The notes beneath the pieces are model-generated. The model made no database searches. It saw only the letters and a list, made by a program, of their open reading frames with translations, and had not been told where the DNA came from. Both the position numbers and the translations under genes were made by a program. A DNA stretch of 64,000 nucleotides from Phoronis australis (taxonomy: Eukaryota > Phoronida > Phoronidae), in assembly GCA_002633005.1 (NCBI GenBank), contig NMRA01000243.1, positions 2,340 through 66,339 of the forward strand, given 5' to 3'. This document shows positions 22,055-34,100 of the stretch, in pieces; the stretch's first letter is position 1; each line of letters opens with the position of its first letter.

Positions 22055-23000
22055 CACGGCTGAGAAACAACATGACCGCCGGACCCAAAAATTCCTCTAA
22101 ATCCGACCGACTCACCACAAAACAGGATCTACGGGGATCAAATATGACCGCTGGAATAGAAAATGGAACTGACGCACCTAAAAACATGACCGCCCTAGCA
22201 CAAACCAGCACCGCCGAAGATTGAACATGACCGTCTTGGATTGAAACTTGACCGCCCCTTCACTCATTTGTGATGACATGTAAACAACTGAAAGGTCAAT
22301 ATTCAAAATTACTAACCTAAAACCAACCGTGATGCACACTTTTGAGGTAAAAGATGTAATTTTTATCACAGCGTTAGTTTTAGAACAAAATTAAACTTAT
22401 TTTTTCCAATTTGACGTTTTAGTCGAAGGATAACTGGTTCTCGGTAAAGGCTATCGTCATAACTAGCCTAGGCACAAAGCTGTATACTAAATATACAGTT
22501 TTGCGCCGATGTGGGTAAAAACTAAATATTTCAAATAGAATCTGACACAAAATTAATGTCATTAAAAACCACACTCTTCCCTGAGTAAACTAATTATTTA
22601 CCGGTGTTGGAAAAATTGGCGTTTTACCGTTAGACTGTTAAAATTGTGGTGCGATCTTTTGCGACGGCTTCCGGCGCCATGAAATATTACATCACCTCTT
22701 GTTACTCTACAACAGAAACAGCTCAGACCACACCAAGTGTTAGCAAACAAAAAAGAAATTTTGCAAAGATGAGAGAAAAGAAAAATTCTAGTGAACAGCG
22801 TGTGAAATGAGTGCATCTGAACCGGGGGAAGACTTTTTGGCTAGAGGAACTGAGTGATTGGTGGGTGTTGGGCCTGAGTATTGACCAGTTTCTGTTTTCC
22901 CCGATTCTTAAATCAAACTGTTCTTCTCTTCCACGAGGTTGCGTACAGGTCACAACAAATTATCGGAACTGGTTTCATTTCGTTACAAGTTTTTAGTTTT
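22055..23000 (+). mobile_element. Element family P (ACCGCC-rich end), copy 1
   Basis: Begins CACGGCTGAGAAACAACATG and carries repeated (A)TGACCGCC/ACCGAC motifs to about 22255. The following sequence matches 41240-41990, including TTTGACGTTTTAGTC and an imperfect form of the AAAGCTGTATA/TATACAGTTTTGCGC hairpin near 22475-22507. No right terminus was found, so the copy is truncated or the end has decayed. No transposase is visible. Confidence 0.6.
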
Positions 23001-23511
23001 TTTTAACACCAGAAAACGAATTTCTGAGCGATTGCTGCGAAGTTGTCATCATCTTCCGAGAGATGTCCCAAATTTTAGGAAATGGCGCGTAGGTGTGTGT
23101 TGAGCGTGAGAGACTTTTCTTTTTTACAAAAGGCACAGACTTATGCAGGAAAATGACGTTCATGAGATTGTTTTTTTACTTAAACGGCTGCAACGGGCAA
23201 GGTGAGTGTCGTTTGACTTCCGGGTTTTTCATGCACCCCGCCAGCTGATCTACATGTTGATTTAAGTTTCACGAGGGGACGAGCAGAACGGCTGTGTGAC
23301 ATTTCGGGGTGTATCTCAACGGAGCTCAACATAGCCAGCCAGCTAGCTGTCTGAAGACTATCGTCAAAATACAGCTAGGTACCACTGTGTGTTCAGCGCC
23401 GACAGACCTCGTTTCCAATTCGGAACATTAAATTGCTTATTATTTATAATGACTTATTCTTATTAAAATGACATAGGCAAGAAAATTAATTCCAGGCCTC
23501 AAAAGTGAGAG

Positions 23512-23950
23512 CTCCTATGCTAATATAGGGGACTGCGCCGGAAGGCAACCGAGGAGCGGGGCCCATTCTATTAGAATAGTGGCTCCGCCGGAAGGCGGGC
23601 GAGGAGCGGGGCCTTCCTTATTCAATATAAGGGGCCCCGCCGAAAGACGGCCCGGCCAAAAAGTGGGGCGATCTATATAAATAACGAAGAGGGATGCGCC
23701 GGAGGGCGGCCGAAGAGCAGGTCCTCTATATTATTATAGAGGGCCCCTCCGGAAGATGGCCGAAGACGGGGTCCAACTGTATTAATGTTGGAGGCTCCAC
23801 CGGAAGGCGACCGAAGAGCTACGCCCCCTATATTAATAGGCAGTCGAAGAGCGGGCTCTTGTATTAATATAGGGTGCCCTGCCTGAAGACGACCAAAGCT
23901 TGGGGCCCCTTATATCAATATCGAGCGCCCCACTCTTCGGCTACCTTCAG
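23512..23950. repeat. Array of ~50-60-bp GC-rich hairpin units
   Basis: About eight degenerate units repeat every ~50-60 bases. Each has a core like GCCGGAAGGCGGCCGAAGAGCGGGGCC followed by an AT-rich stem-loop closed by GGGCC/GGCCC. The stems differ in sequence but stay self-complementary, for example CCTCTATA/TATAGAGG near 23723, ATTCT/AGAAT near 23565, CCTTAT/ATAAGG near 23615 and TCCAAC/GTTGGA near 23771. The last unit (about 23925-23950) is inverted. GC content is far above the flanks. Outlying units occur at 24845-24940. Confidence 0.75.
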
Positions 23951-24004
23951 GTGGGAGCCTCAGTATTAACATAGGATGGTCCACCTATTGGCCCCATCCA
24001 GGAA

Positions 24005-24275
24005 GATACCCTTGCGATTCTAGTGATTCTGCGTATTAACATTGATTGAAGGATTTCAATAGCATTTTAGCAGCTAATAAGCAATGCTTCACCTCTAGAA
24101 TACTAGGGCCGTTACTTACACAGAATGACGGGGTACTCTGATGGGCTACCCTTGCGATTCTGCATACTAGCACTTCTAGAACACTAGGAGGGGGGGGGGG
24201 GCTAGTTACAGTGAATGACGGGCTTCTCTGAAGAGCCACCCTTGCGATTCTAGCATTTCTGCGAAGGGGAAGCAA
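24005..24275. repeat. Tandem repeat of ~95-120 bp
   Basis: ACCCTTGCGATTCT occurs at about 24009, 24168 and 24238, each with TACT/CTAG-rich sequence. The unit AGAATGACGGGGTACTCTGATGGGCTACCC at 24122 recurs as GTGAATGACGGGCTTCTCTGAAGAGCCACCC at 24211. A G run lies at 24187-24200. The frame at 24036-24275 on the minus strand is a product of this repeat. Confidence 0.6.
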
Positions 24276-24844
24276 TCAAATACACATATGTTAGTATATG
24301 TAACATTTATGTTCGACAATCTAATTTGAATTAATGTATGTATAGATGCAGCAATTAGTTACCCGGTAGTTGAGTATAAGAAGCAATCCTTATCAGGTTC
24401 AGCGGAGGACTCCCACTAAACATGTTTTTAAATGTAGAATTTGGACTATTGTTACTGAGTACTAGAGTGTTTTAGTTTGAGGTCATTCCAAAAATCACGA
24501 AAATGAGTGCTTGAAATACTGTGCCCCGATTTTTCAAAATTCAAGAGTTGTCATCAAATAAATAAATGTGTATGACTCTATTGTACACATACGTTCTCAT
24601 GTACGTATGCAGATACATTCAATTCAACCCGTATTACAATAGTTTTGTGGAACGTACATTTTAAACTTAATCAATTTAAATTTGAAGACATGCTTTGTAG
24701 TTCGTCTTGGTTGGTTGATGTATAACACCTCTGACCACGCGACTCTGGAAACTTTGAAAAATGCAAACTTAATTTCTATACGCAAAAACTTAAAAGTTCC
24801 CATAACCATGGATTTTTGAGACATCGTGGCGCCCCCTGTTGGGA

Positions 24845-24975
24845 GTCCTTAAACGGGGTGCCTATATTAATATAGCGCGCTTCGCTCTTCGGCGGCCTTA
24901 AAACTAGGCTTGATATAGAGGTCCCCGTTCTGTGGCCGCCTTCGGGTAGGACAAATTATATTACTATAAGTGGTC
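24845..24975. repeat. Outlying hairpin units of the 23.5-kb array
   Basis: Contains the perfect palindrome CTATATTAATATAG (about 24861) and GCTCTTCGGCGGCCTT, the reverse complement of the array core, then GTGGCCGCCTTCGGG. The pieces show that the hairpin unit is mobile or was once part of a longer array, separated from the main block by about 900 bases. Confidence 0.6.
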
Positions 24976-24978
24976 CCG

Positions 24979-25062
24979 ATGACAATGATGATGATGATGA
25001 TGATGATGGTGATGGTGATGATAACGATGATGTTGATTGTGTCGACGATGAGCATGATGATA
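24979..25062 (+). repeat. GAT microsatellite
   Basis: An imperfect run of GAT/GGT trinucleotides with interruptions (GATGATGATGGTGATGGTG). The minus-strand frame at 24867-25109 translates this into an Ile-rich run and is not a gene. Confidence 0.8.
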
Positions 25063-26190
25063 ACAATCATGTGACGAATGAAGATGTGAGAAACGAGTAA
25101 GAAATACAATCTTATTCAATAGAAGGTAAACCGACAAAAGCGCAGCAAAAATTATTCATCAAAGGAACAGCCCCACAAGATAATCCCAGAAAATGAAAAA
25201 AACGAGACGCCGCAGCGAAAAATGGAAAACATTTCATGAAAGCCCGTTCACATTTCCATCTAAGAGATTAGTTTATCAAGGTTTCACAATTTTTCGAACA
25301 TTGTAAAATTTTGTATTTTTTTGCAATTGAAAATCAAATAACTCATAAACGGTAAGTATGAGAAAAAATGTTACAGTTCCTCAGAGATCCCACATGCAAA
25401 ACTTCCCGTCATTTGCCTTTTCTGTTCAAAACGGCTCCCAAGCACGATTGAAAATTAATAAAAATGCTTCAGATCCGCAACAACTGCGGCTTAAATAACA
25501 ACCGGTAATAGCTAGATAAAGGAAACTAAAACATGAAAAATTTCGAAGCAATTGGTACAACAATGCGTTTTGGGCCAGAAATCGAAGTGCGCTTGCAAAA
25601 TGGCCGATATTTACGCCATTTTTGACCGGAAGTAAATGATTTGTAATTTATTTGTAGTACACGTGTGGTACAATAATCGTACTAATTTTCAGCTGTGTAT
25701 GTTAAAAGTTGCGGCCTCTATGAACATTTGAATCTGAATTCGAAAACAAGTTGGCCGCCACGTCCGCCATCTTAAATCTGTTCATAATGAAAAACTATGG
25801 GGTTGCAGCTCTTCCGGAACTAGAGGTTGTCTGTGAATTTCGTGGAAAGCGGAAAAAATGCGACCTGTAGAGTGCAAACAAACAAAAACAAAGTAACACA
25901 CTTAGCGAAAAATTTCACTAAGTGACAAACTTGATGGCATAACAACATAGCTTCTACTCAGCACAGTGAGCTTCCATGCACAGTTGATTTTTACCTGTTC
26001 TATAGTTCTTCAGTTTTTTCGATTCTGCTTTCTTTATTTTTTACAAGTCTATATCTTAACAAGATTAGCTGCGTTTCAATTTGATTAATAAACAGTTATA
26101 TAACAAGATCTACAAATGGTTATATTCAGTAAAACATAATACGCTACTTTTTACTTCATTTTCAACGTCGATGACATCTGAACAGTAATA
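25063..26190. other. Intergenic, nothing recognised
   Basis: AT-rich sequence with no recognisable exon, repeat or RNA gene. It lies between the methyltransferase and PIPOX-B. Confidence 0.3.
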
Positions 26191-26194
26191 CAAC

Positions 26195-26345
26195 AAAGTA
26201 AAGAACCTGTGTGGTGAAGATTCATTGACCAGAACGCCAACCAAAATGAGCAAACTTGTACACATATAGATCTTTATCACAAGTATGGTAACTGTAGAGG
26301 GAAACCTATCTGCAAACAAATGTTTGATAAACTTGTAAAAAGAGA
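26195..26345 (+). repeat. Dispersed repeat family E, copy 1
   Basis: GTGTGGTGAAGATTCATTGA through ATGTTTGATAAACTTGT is repeated in the same orientation at 28008-28135 with scattered changes. Shared blocks include ACGCCAACCAAAA and ATAGATCTTTATCACAAGTA. No coding frame is shared. Confidence 0.65.
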
Positions 26346-26869
26346 AGGTGTTGTTAGACGAATATATCACGACGTTATATTTCAGTTGGTTCTGTGGTGA
26401 AGGTAAAGCAGTGATGAATTTCCGGGTGCCTGACACTAGCGGCCTCTAGAGACCAATGACCAACTTATTCTCCAGAATTAGTGGATTCACTAAATGTAAG
26501 ACGATTCTTCATACTAGCACTGCACCTCTGAAAATAATTTACGATCATATATTCAGAATGCGTCCACGCATATATTTCTCGAAATTGATGAGCCAAACTA
26601 CTCAGTTTACGTAAATAATTTAAATCCATGTTTTTGACTTTCAAAGTGATTTCGTTAATTTTTACTGACCACGTAATCATGTAGCACCTGCTAGGAAGTT
26701 ATAATGAGCAGAAACAGAACTGTAAATGACTGAATTTTAAACAATGGTGGCTATTAATTGCATAAATTATGGAAATTTATCATGCAACAACCTGCAAACT
26801 GGTTTCATATAGAAACACGTAACATGAGGGCTAATATCAAAATAATTAGCCTGTGGCGCGGTACATAAG

Positions 26870-27409
26870 GGCCATTTTTGTCGACTGGAGAACTGGGTCA
26901 CGTGTTGTCTGATAATATGTCAATTTCGCCGTGGGTCAAAAAGCGGAACATTTTAATGGTGTGGCGGGATGGCGGGAAAATTAAAAAGTTGACCTGTCTG
27001 CCCAGAGTTTGACAAGTGGCAAGTACAACGAACGCAGTCTGTAACACAAAATGGATTGGATTCTTTTACAAGGACAATTTTTCATTTTCTCATTAAATTT
27101 CACGGTTATAGGTAAATACTGCAGATAACACTACTGTTCAGAAATCGAATGGAGAATGATCATATAAACAATGCACAAATGAATGACCTGTGTGTTGGCA
27201 CTTGTCCTAAATTGTTGTAATGATCCTGATGATGTCTAATGAATAGATGAAACGTTGATTTAACATGAACTTTTTTAGTTGTGCGGCGATCGTCCGGTTT
27301 TTAATCTTACTGTGGCCAAAAACTGATTTAATTAACAAATGAATTGTTACAGAAACAATAGAAAACAGTAATGATATACACATGCACACGCACACGCACA
27401 CGCACACGC

Positions 27410-27447
<38 letters not shown>

Positions 27448-27700
27448 GCACGATTACCTACGCAAATAACTACGCGAGCAGATCTTCCAAAGTTCCGTAA
27501 CCACACCTGTTAGTAGAGTCTAAGCTTTCCATTTATGATTACATTAAACAAGGTGATAACATACATATAGAGTTGCAAGCTTTCGTGATTCAAGCTACTG
27601 CTCATACACATCAAATGGAATGTTAAATCCCCAGCCAAAACTGAGGTTTCAAAAAACAGTCAGCTAAGTGTGAAGGTACTCTGATCATCTGCTCCTACAT
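26870..27700 (+). repeat. Dispersed repeat family C, copy 2, with CA microsatellite
   Basis: GGTGTGGCGGGATGGCGGGA at about 26960 recurs at about 48977. Both are followed several hundred bases later by a CA-rich microsatellite (here 27380-27452) and by ACCTGTTAGTAGAGTCTAAG, which matches 1407 and 49300. The minus-strand frame 27207-27506 is microsatellite translation. Confidence 0.6.
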
Positions 27701-28007
27701 TTGCGTTATGTATATACTGTGGCAACGACTGTTATATGCAAGTTTTCAAAAATGCTAGGAGACTGGAACGTCACAGTATTAGATGCAAGGTCGCTCTCTG
27801 ATTCGCCACCTGCTGATGCACAATATCAAAGAATTATTATCTGGGTTTCTATTGTTTGTTTTAAACACACGAAAACTGTTATTCTTGTGTTTTGTCATAA
27901 GATTCGAAAGTTAAAAACAAAATTTACTTGCGAGACTTTAAAGTTCTAGTCCTGGTTATACCGTTTTATCACAGCTTGGGATGTTATACATCCAGCCTAG
28001 TCACATG

Positions 28008-28135
28008 TGTGGCGAAGATACGTTGAACAATACGCCAACCAAAACGAAAGAACTTGTACACCTGTATAGATCTTTATCACAAGTACCGTAACTTTAGAGA
28101 GAAACTACGCAAATAAATGTTTGGTAAATTATCAA
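28008..28135 (+). repeat. Dispersed repeat family E, copy 2
   Basis: Second copy of the 26195-26345 repeat, about 1.8 kb downstream in direct orientation. Together they could mark the ends of a decayed longer element enclosing the family C copy at 26870-27700. Confidence 0.6.
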
Positions 28136-28139
28136 AAAA

Positions 28140-30560
28140 ATATAGCTGCCTAGCTATAGATTCATTATTGATTCACTTTTCAAGCTGTACTTTTGCAACT
28201 TCAGAAACTGCACAAAGAGCTCTGCTTGAAAAACATAATTTACGTTATCTGAGTTAAAGTGATTTTTCGGTTGGTTGCATTCCAGTCGTGAAAACCTATA
28301 TCAACCAGTTCATTGTTTTTTCAACCGTCATTGTAGGAGTTGGTGGACTTTATACCATGAACCTAATTGCGATACAAATACTGCTTGAATGATTTTCAAT
28401 ACCGGGTGAGCCCTACAAATTCACCGACGCGAATACATGGAGGTCGTTTCAGCGTACACATAGGTAGGTTAAAAGTGACCCGGACAATGAGCTTTGCGTT
28501 GCTGCAGACGTCAGAGACACTATACCATTTTAAGTGCTTTGTTTTTTGATGAAAATAAAGACTGAGAAAACTGAGAAAAAACTGTCGCTCACGTATCATT
28601 TGCATAGATGCCCCACAAAATATAGCCGAAAGAGAATAAAACTATAGACCCATTCGAATCGACTAGCTGCTGTACTCGTCCCTAAGAATTTGACTCATTC
28701 ATCACAAAAGAGAGACAAACTACTAGGAATACCCAAAATTTTCAGAATACTTTAATCTTTGTGAAACTATAATCATTTACAATTTCCTTGATAAAGTTGT
28801 CATCTGGGACGGCGGGGACAACTGAGTTAAGCGGCATCAAGGTAATTGGAGTTCCCTACTTGTGGGATGTTCCTCGGGAAAGTAAACAGAGCCAATTGAA
28901 AGTGGGCTCAAATTCGGAGATGTCACAACCCCGACAAACGCAACGCCTCAACATTCCTTAGTTTACTATAATCACGGGAACTCTTGCAGCACTCTGACAA
29001 TTTTCCACTATAAAAACAATGGAGTGATTTGTTCTCTCGTTTGGACGTAATGAAGAACGACCAATGAATGCTAATAATTCGAGATCAGGTAATTTATACA
29101 TCATCACATTGTTTGCGGGGGTTCTCATGTCAGCTAATCGACTGGTGGTGCTGACAAAAATAAAGACTTCAAAACTATGTATTAATTAAAACGGCGACGC
29201 GCCGGCTGTCGGTAGGGCGCTGTCACTGTGCGTCTGTTGTTCGCTGATTGCTATCCTTTATATTGACGAAGCGTGACACTTACTGGCCATTGCTTTATAC
29301 TGCCCAAGGAAGTGCGTACAATGAACAATAAGTTTCTCATCATGACAAAATCAAACCTTTCTTGTTGTAAAGCACTTCTGCCGGTATCGACGTTATAGAC
29401 GTGCAGTGCAGCTACCTAAGAATTTTGTCACGCTGCTACGGCGACTCCGTCCCTGACAAATGGCTTCAACTAGTAGACAGTCTCTGCTGAGCAAGCAACT
29501 AAAATGAGTGCACTTGTCGTGGAAAACAACTTTACCAAGCTAAGTTTTTAAATTTTAGTGGCGACCACATAGTTGGGATCTATATAATTCAGTGAGGCGT
29601 TTCGCCTACGACTGGTTTTTTCCGGTCATATACTTACTTTAATAATGGCTGGCGACTGGCATGTTTCTCGCGCTAAATTTCCACATGCGATTACCCCTGA
29701 AGAGTTTGCCGACCACACGGTGGAAGTGGAAGAGAGGCAATTAAGAACCTGATTCCGGAACAACGATTCCTCTAAAAGAAATCTCTGAGTCACTTTTTGT
29801 ATAGCACGGGAGACCATGGTGATCGTGAACGACTTGTAACGGGGAATAAGGCAAATGGCAAAGCTTACAGTATTTGGAAAGGCATTTGAATTCAAACCAC
29901 GCCTTCTTTAACGTGCGATAGAAGATTAGGTGGCCTGTGTTCATCTTTTGCACGCCTGCATCACATGTACTCTATTGTTATTTAACCAAGCGTCCGCATT
30001 ATAGAAAGGAGAACACGTTGAGCTGGGGAGATAAAGGGTTTGACGTCGAAGCGTCCAATATACGGTAAGTAACTTCTAGCGTTCTTCTCTTGAAAAACGA
30101 TAACACTCAACGACCTAACACTCAAAGCGGCTATCAACACACATTCTGCCAAAAATTAACTTTTAATTATAAATCTGGTCTTAACTCGTCCCTTAACCAG
30201 ATAAGATGTGATTCCTGGGATTGGAAGTGCCTGTTAATTCGCATTTGCTCGAGACCAGACTCGATTAGTTGCAAGTTTGTCATAACGGGCAAATTTGTGT
30301 TTCAACCATGGTCTGATACGCGACACCGACAGCATTGTCGCGTCATCCCTTGCGTAAAATCATCAGTTTAAGTTCTTCGGCTGAGCACTCAAAAATATTT
30401 ATTAGCTTTCGGTTTTTCAATCAGTTTACCAAAAGCCAGTCAAGCGATCTTTATTTGTTATTTGAAATGTTGAGCAAACTATGACTATGTACTTGTGTTG
30501 TGATTAATTTTCGTACGTAATGCAGATGCACAGACATTCTGTTGATAACTTTTTAGTTAT
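28140..30560. other. Intergenic upstream of PIPOX-B, no gene recognised
   Basis: No exon with family motifs was recognised. Minus-strand frames at 29626-29953 are unconvincing. The PIPOX-B promoter and its 5' UTR exon must lie in or before this stretch, because the first coding exon at 31134 is preceded by a splice acceptor. Confidence 0.3.
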
Positions 30561-30584
30561 TTCCATAAGAGACGCGCGAAGTAA

Positions 30585-30795
30585 AGAGTTCTCACCATGC
30601 ATTTTCTTAGTTTTTAAGGTTTCAGTTCGCTAACCAAATAAGCACTTTTTATGCCAAATAGTCGAGAATTTTTCGATTTTGAAAAAAAATAGTTATTTCT
30701 AAGTTTCCCGCCAAATGATGTAATGGGTGGAAGACGTTTGGTCACTTGAAATTCAATTGCAATGGCGGAATACAGCAGATCAGAAGACGAGGATC
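30585..30795 (+). mobile_element. Transposon family M, copy 2 (5' fragment)
   Basis: Matches the 5' part of copy 1 (6530-6740): GCATTTTCTTAGTTTTT, TTTTTATGCCAAATAGT, AAGTTTCCCGCCAAATGATG, TGGGTGGAAGACGTT. It then begins an ATGGCGGAATACAGCAGATC frame (30762; M-A-E-Y-S-R-S-E-D-E) comparable to the [10 protein letters not shown] start at about 53325 on the minus strand. The match stops within about 30 bases of that ATG, where LINE sequence follows. Confidence 0.6.
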
Positions 30796-30960
30796 TGTCT
30801 TAGGCCCCATGTCATGAACATTTTTATCAATGATATATTTTACGCTATAAGCGGTCACTGTAAGTTATGTAATTACGCTGATGACAATACCCTTATGTAA
30901 GCAGGCTCCTCTTTATCTGCAGTTCGCCTCAGCCTCAAGGTAAATATCAGAAAGTAATAC
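30796..30960 (+). pseudogene. Non-LTR retrotransposon reverse transcriptase fragment
   Basis: The frame reads a SVLGP-like start, then, after a small break, MNIFINDIFYAISGHCKL, then CNYADDNTL, the palm-domain YADD motif of LINE reverse transcriptases. A stop and loss of similarity follow at once. Only about 50 codons remain. It abuts transposon copy M2, so one inserted into the other or both were joined by deletion. Confidence 0.65.
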
Positions 30961-31133
30961 ACGCTAGTGTTGGCTTGCAAATTTTGGGCAACCGACCCCC
31001 ATGAGATTCAGCATGTCCCAAAGTATCTGTGTACCAAATTTGGTGCTTTAATCCGGGGTGTAAATGTTTTGGGGTTTTTGGCTGCTAAGGGACCGGACTA
31101 AAATGCCCTTATGTATACTTATACCATTTTCAG

Positions 31134-34100
31134 GCGACAATATGACCGATTGCACGTATGACGCCATTGTAGTGGGAGCTGGTATAGAGGGCTCAGCTAT
31201 TGCGTATACTTTAGCTAAGAATGGGCTGCAAACGCTGCTGCTTGAAAAAGTGAGTATTGCGTATTCAGTATGTTTTCTTTCTGATTGCGTATAGGAGGCA
31301 TTGTGGCCCAGTGGGATAAATGTCTACTTCATTTATTCAAGGTTGTGGGTGCGAGTTCCACTCGGGCTTACAGCTCGGTTATATCTATATATTTTACCAT
31401 GAAAAGTCACTGGGCCCACCTCTGCAGCCTGCGCACGTCTCGTACAAGGTGTGCCAGACAGCCTGTAATTTATATATTAAAACGCTGAAAGAGGGTCCGG
31501 GTGCCTGTCGGACAAATAGAACTCGGACACCCGCACTCACCCGATGCCTCCTTTCATTTCGTTCCCGCGACGGAAAAGCATCGGGTTTTGCGGTCGTAAA
31601 ATCCCTGCGTGTTTGTTTTCTTTGTCTTACCAAGTCGTGGATTCAAATCCGGCGAACGCGCTTCTTTGTCGAAGCCAAGTAGGCCTACTAAGTTTTCGGA
31701 GGTGTTCGTCCGCCGCCTAGTGTATTTACCGCACAGATACTATAAAATCTTTGTCTACCGTTAACGCCTACCATGTTGTGTGCTACATCAATATTTGGCA
31801 GCGAACGAAATCAACAAGACGATTTGACCGTTGAATAATTTTCCGAAATTCGAGTGCAGTAAATGCGTGGCCTCGACATTTCACGCTCACTAGTTCACTG
31901 CCGCGTATGAGTACTCCATGTATTGCGGTCGCGAGCATTCACATTCTGCGAACCCACGACGACTGGGCTGTGCGAGTTCCTCGACTCTACTTCACGTTAG
32001 AAGTACTCATATATTAAAGGTAAGTGTCCTAGATACCAATCTTTATTCCAGTCTTTAGCTCAGTGCCAAAGATAGGACCACTTTCTGCAAAAAGCGTCCA
32101 CTCATGGTGGGGTTTTCCTGGCTACTGTCAACTGTGTAAAAGTTTCGTGTTTCTCCAGTTGAGTCTAACTTGTTTAGCTGTATATCACAAGTTGGGCGGA
32201 TGACCGCTGTAGCCAATTAGGGTTGGAGGGTCAACTCTCTTTTGTTCGATAATTGCTCTAATCTCCGATAAGATCGTATCTTATATCCTCACTGGGCTGT
32301 GCTGTTAAAACAAGTTAATTAAGTTATAAAATGTTTGAACATAAACCAATGGCATTATCTGAATTGCCCATCAAATACTGATCAAGCTTATAGTTTTTGA
32401 ATCACCAAAATCGCCCAACTACAATCGAAGTTAAGACAATCTATTCTGTCCGAACGTAAACCGACGTACTGGGTTTGACTGTGTTCACATGTGACCGGTT
32501 ATGAGCCTGGTAGATTATTTATCTGCATGTTGTCCAACCAGTTGTCCTCGGCAGTTAACAATGGAGCTAGATGTTATCACACGCTCACAACTTCTGAACT
32601 GAATGGGAGAACGTCCTTATGAACTTCAAAACCCTGTCAATTATTCATATGACCCCAATGAGGTGATTTTTCACAATAGTTCACATTAGACGCCATTAAA
32701 AGCGACCCGGGTCATATTCTAATTTTACAAAGTTACCGGGATCATTGTTTAACACTCATTGGGACAACACGAAAGTACGTCTCGAGTGAGCGGCACGTCT
32801 CCTAGATATAATGTATTTGCATCGAGCGACACGGATTAAATGATATATTTGTGTGATCTTAGTGGTTTCTCTTAAAAAAACGAAAAAATAAAACGCTCGC
32901 AGTGGATTGACAAGCGTGGAGCCGCTCAGGCCACTCGAAAATCTGCCAGTGGTTGCGATCTCCTAATATATGTGACCCACCACGACAAAATGAGTCTGAA
33001 GTCGGAAACTCAATTTCCTGACAAGACTGCAAACAGTAGCTATCGTTTAAAATTAGGTCAATTTTTTTTATTGCAGATTATGATTATTTATTCATTCTAC
33101 TCCACAAAACAATACTTTAAAACGATCAAACTTCATTTTAAACCTTATTTATTTCATTTTGAAAAACATCACCTTCTCCACGACTGCATATCTCGTGAAA
33201 TTTTCATCGAAATTTGCCGGTTTTCGTGTCCTCATTGATCAGTCTTCCGATGACCCAATTTCGCTCGTAAACACATCAACAGAAAGGTCAAACTCTGCTC
33301 ATTATGCATGTAGTAATCTCTTTGAGTTTTTCGTCCAATCATAAGTCGTTATTTCACTTTTTGCATTCGGGGTATTTTCAACAGAAGTGTCACTCACCAG
33401 TCTTTTAGCTAGCAACGACCTTTTAACCCAATGCATCGCTGACCTCATTCGCTAGAACTAGTTAAGTGGGCGTGAAACCGTGAGGTCGCGAGCTAGGTCA
33501 CGGCATGTTTTCAAGACAGTAAGATGGCTGGTCGCCGTGTAGCTGATATCTCAATGATTAACTCTTGCCTCTGACTGCCGTATCAAGATCAGCGAGAATT
33601 AACTGAACTCAACAGAGCACATTTGTTGATTGAGACAAGGAGGAATTTCGTGACAGCGACGAGTCGTCTGACGGCAGCAACTCGTCGCCAGATGAGTTTC
33701 ATGATCGACCCATCGCGANNNNNNNNNNNNNNNNNNNNNNNNNNNNNNNNNNNNNNNNNNNNNNNNNNNNNNNNNNNNNNNNNNNNNNNNNNNNNNNNNN
33801 ATGGAATTGGTTTTGTGTGGTACCTCGAATGTATGTGCTAGCTCATTTTTGGGGGGTCCTTTTTTGGTTTCTGCCGGACCCATTCCAGAGTGCAATTTGT
33901 CTGTCATGGGTCATTTGGTGTTCAGTGCGGTACTATTCTTCGTTTTAAATCAGTTTTGGTTGGTACCTCGAATATCTAGTCTAGCTTATTTTTTGGGCTG
34001 TTTGTAAGGCCCCCTGGGGTCACACCCAGAGTGCAGACAACGGCAGACGTCCATTTCTGTAATACTGAGGTGGACTTTAAATGCTCCCGTGGTCAGATGT

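Noticed and set aside
23512-24275. CRISPR-like array
   Set aside because: Units are tandem and degenerate with no unique spacers, and the genome is eukaryotic.
27207-27506. Minus-strand frame with a long Val-Cys repeat
   Set aside because: It is translation of the CA/CG microsatellite at 27380-27452.
33599-33907. Frames crossing the assembly gap
   Set aside because: Most of the central residues are undetermined; the frames exist only because N does not encode a stop.
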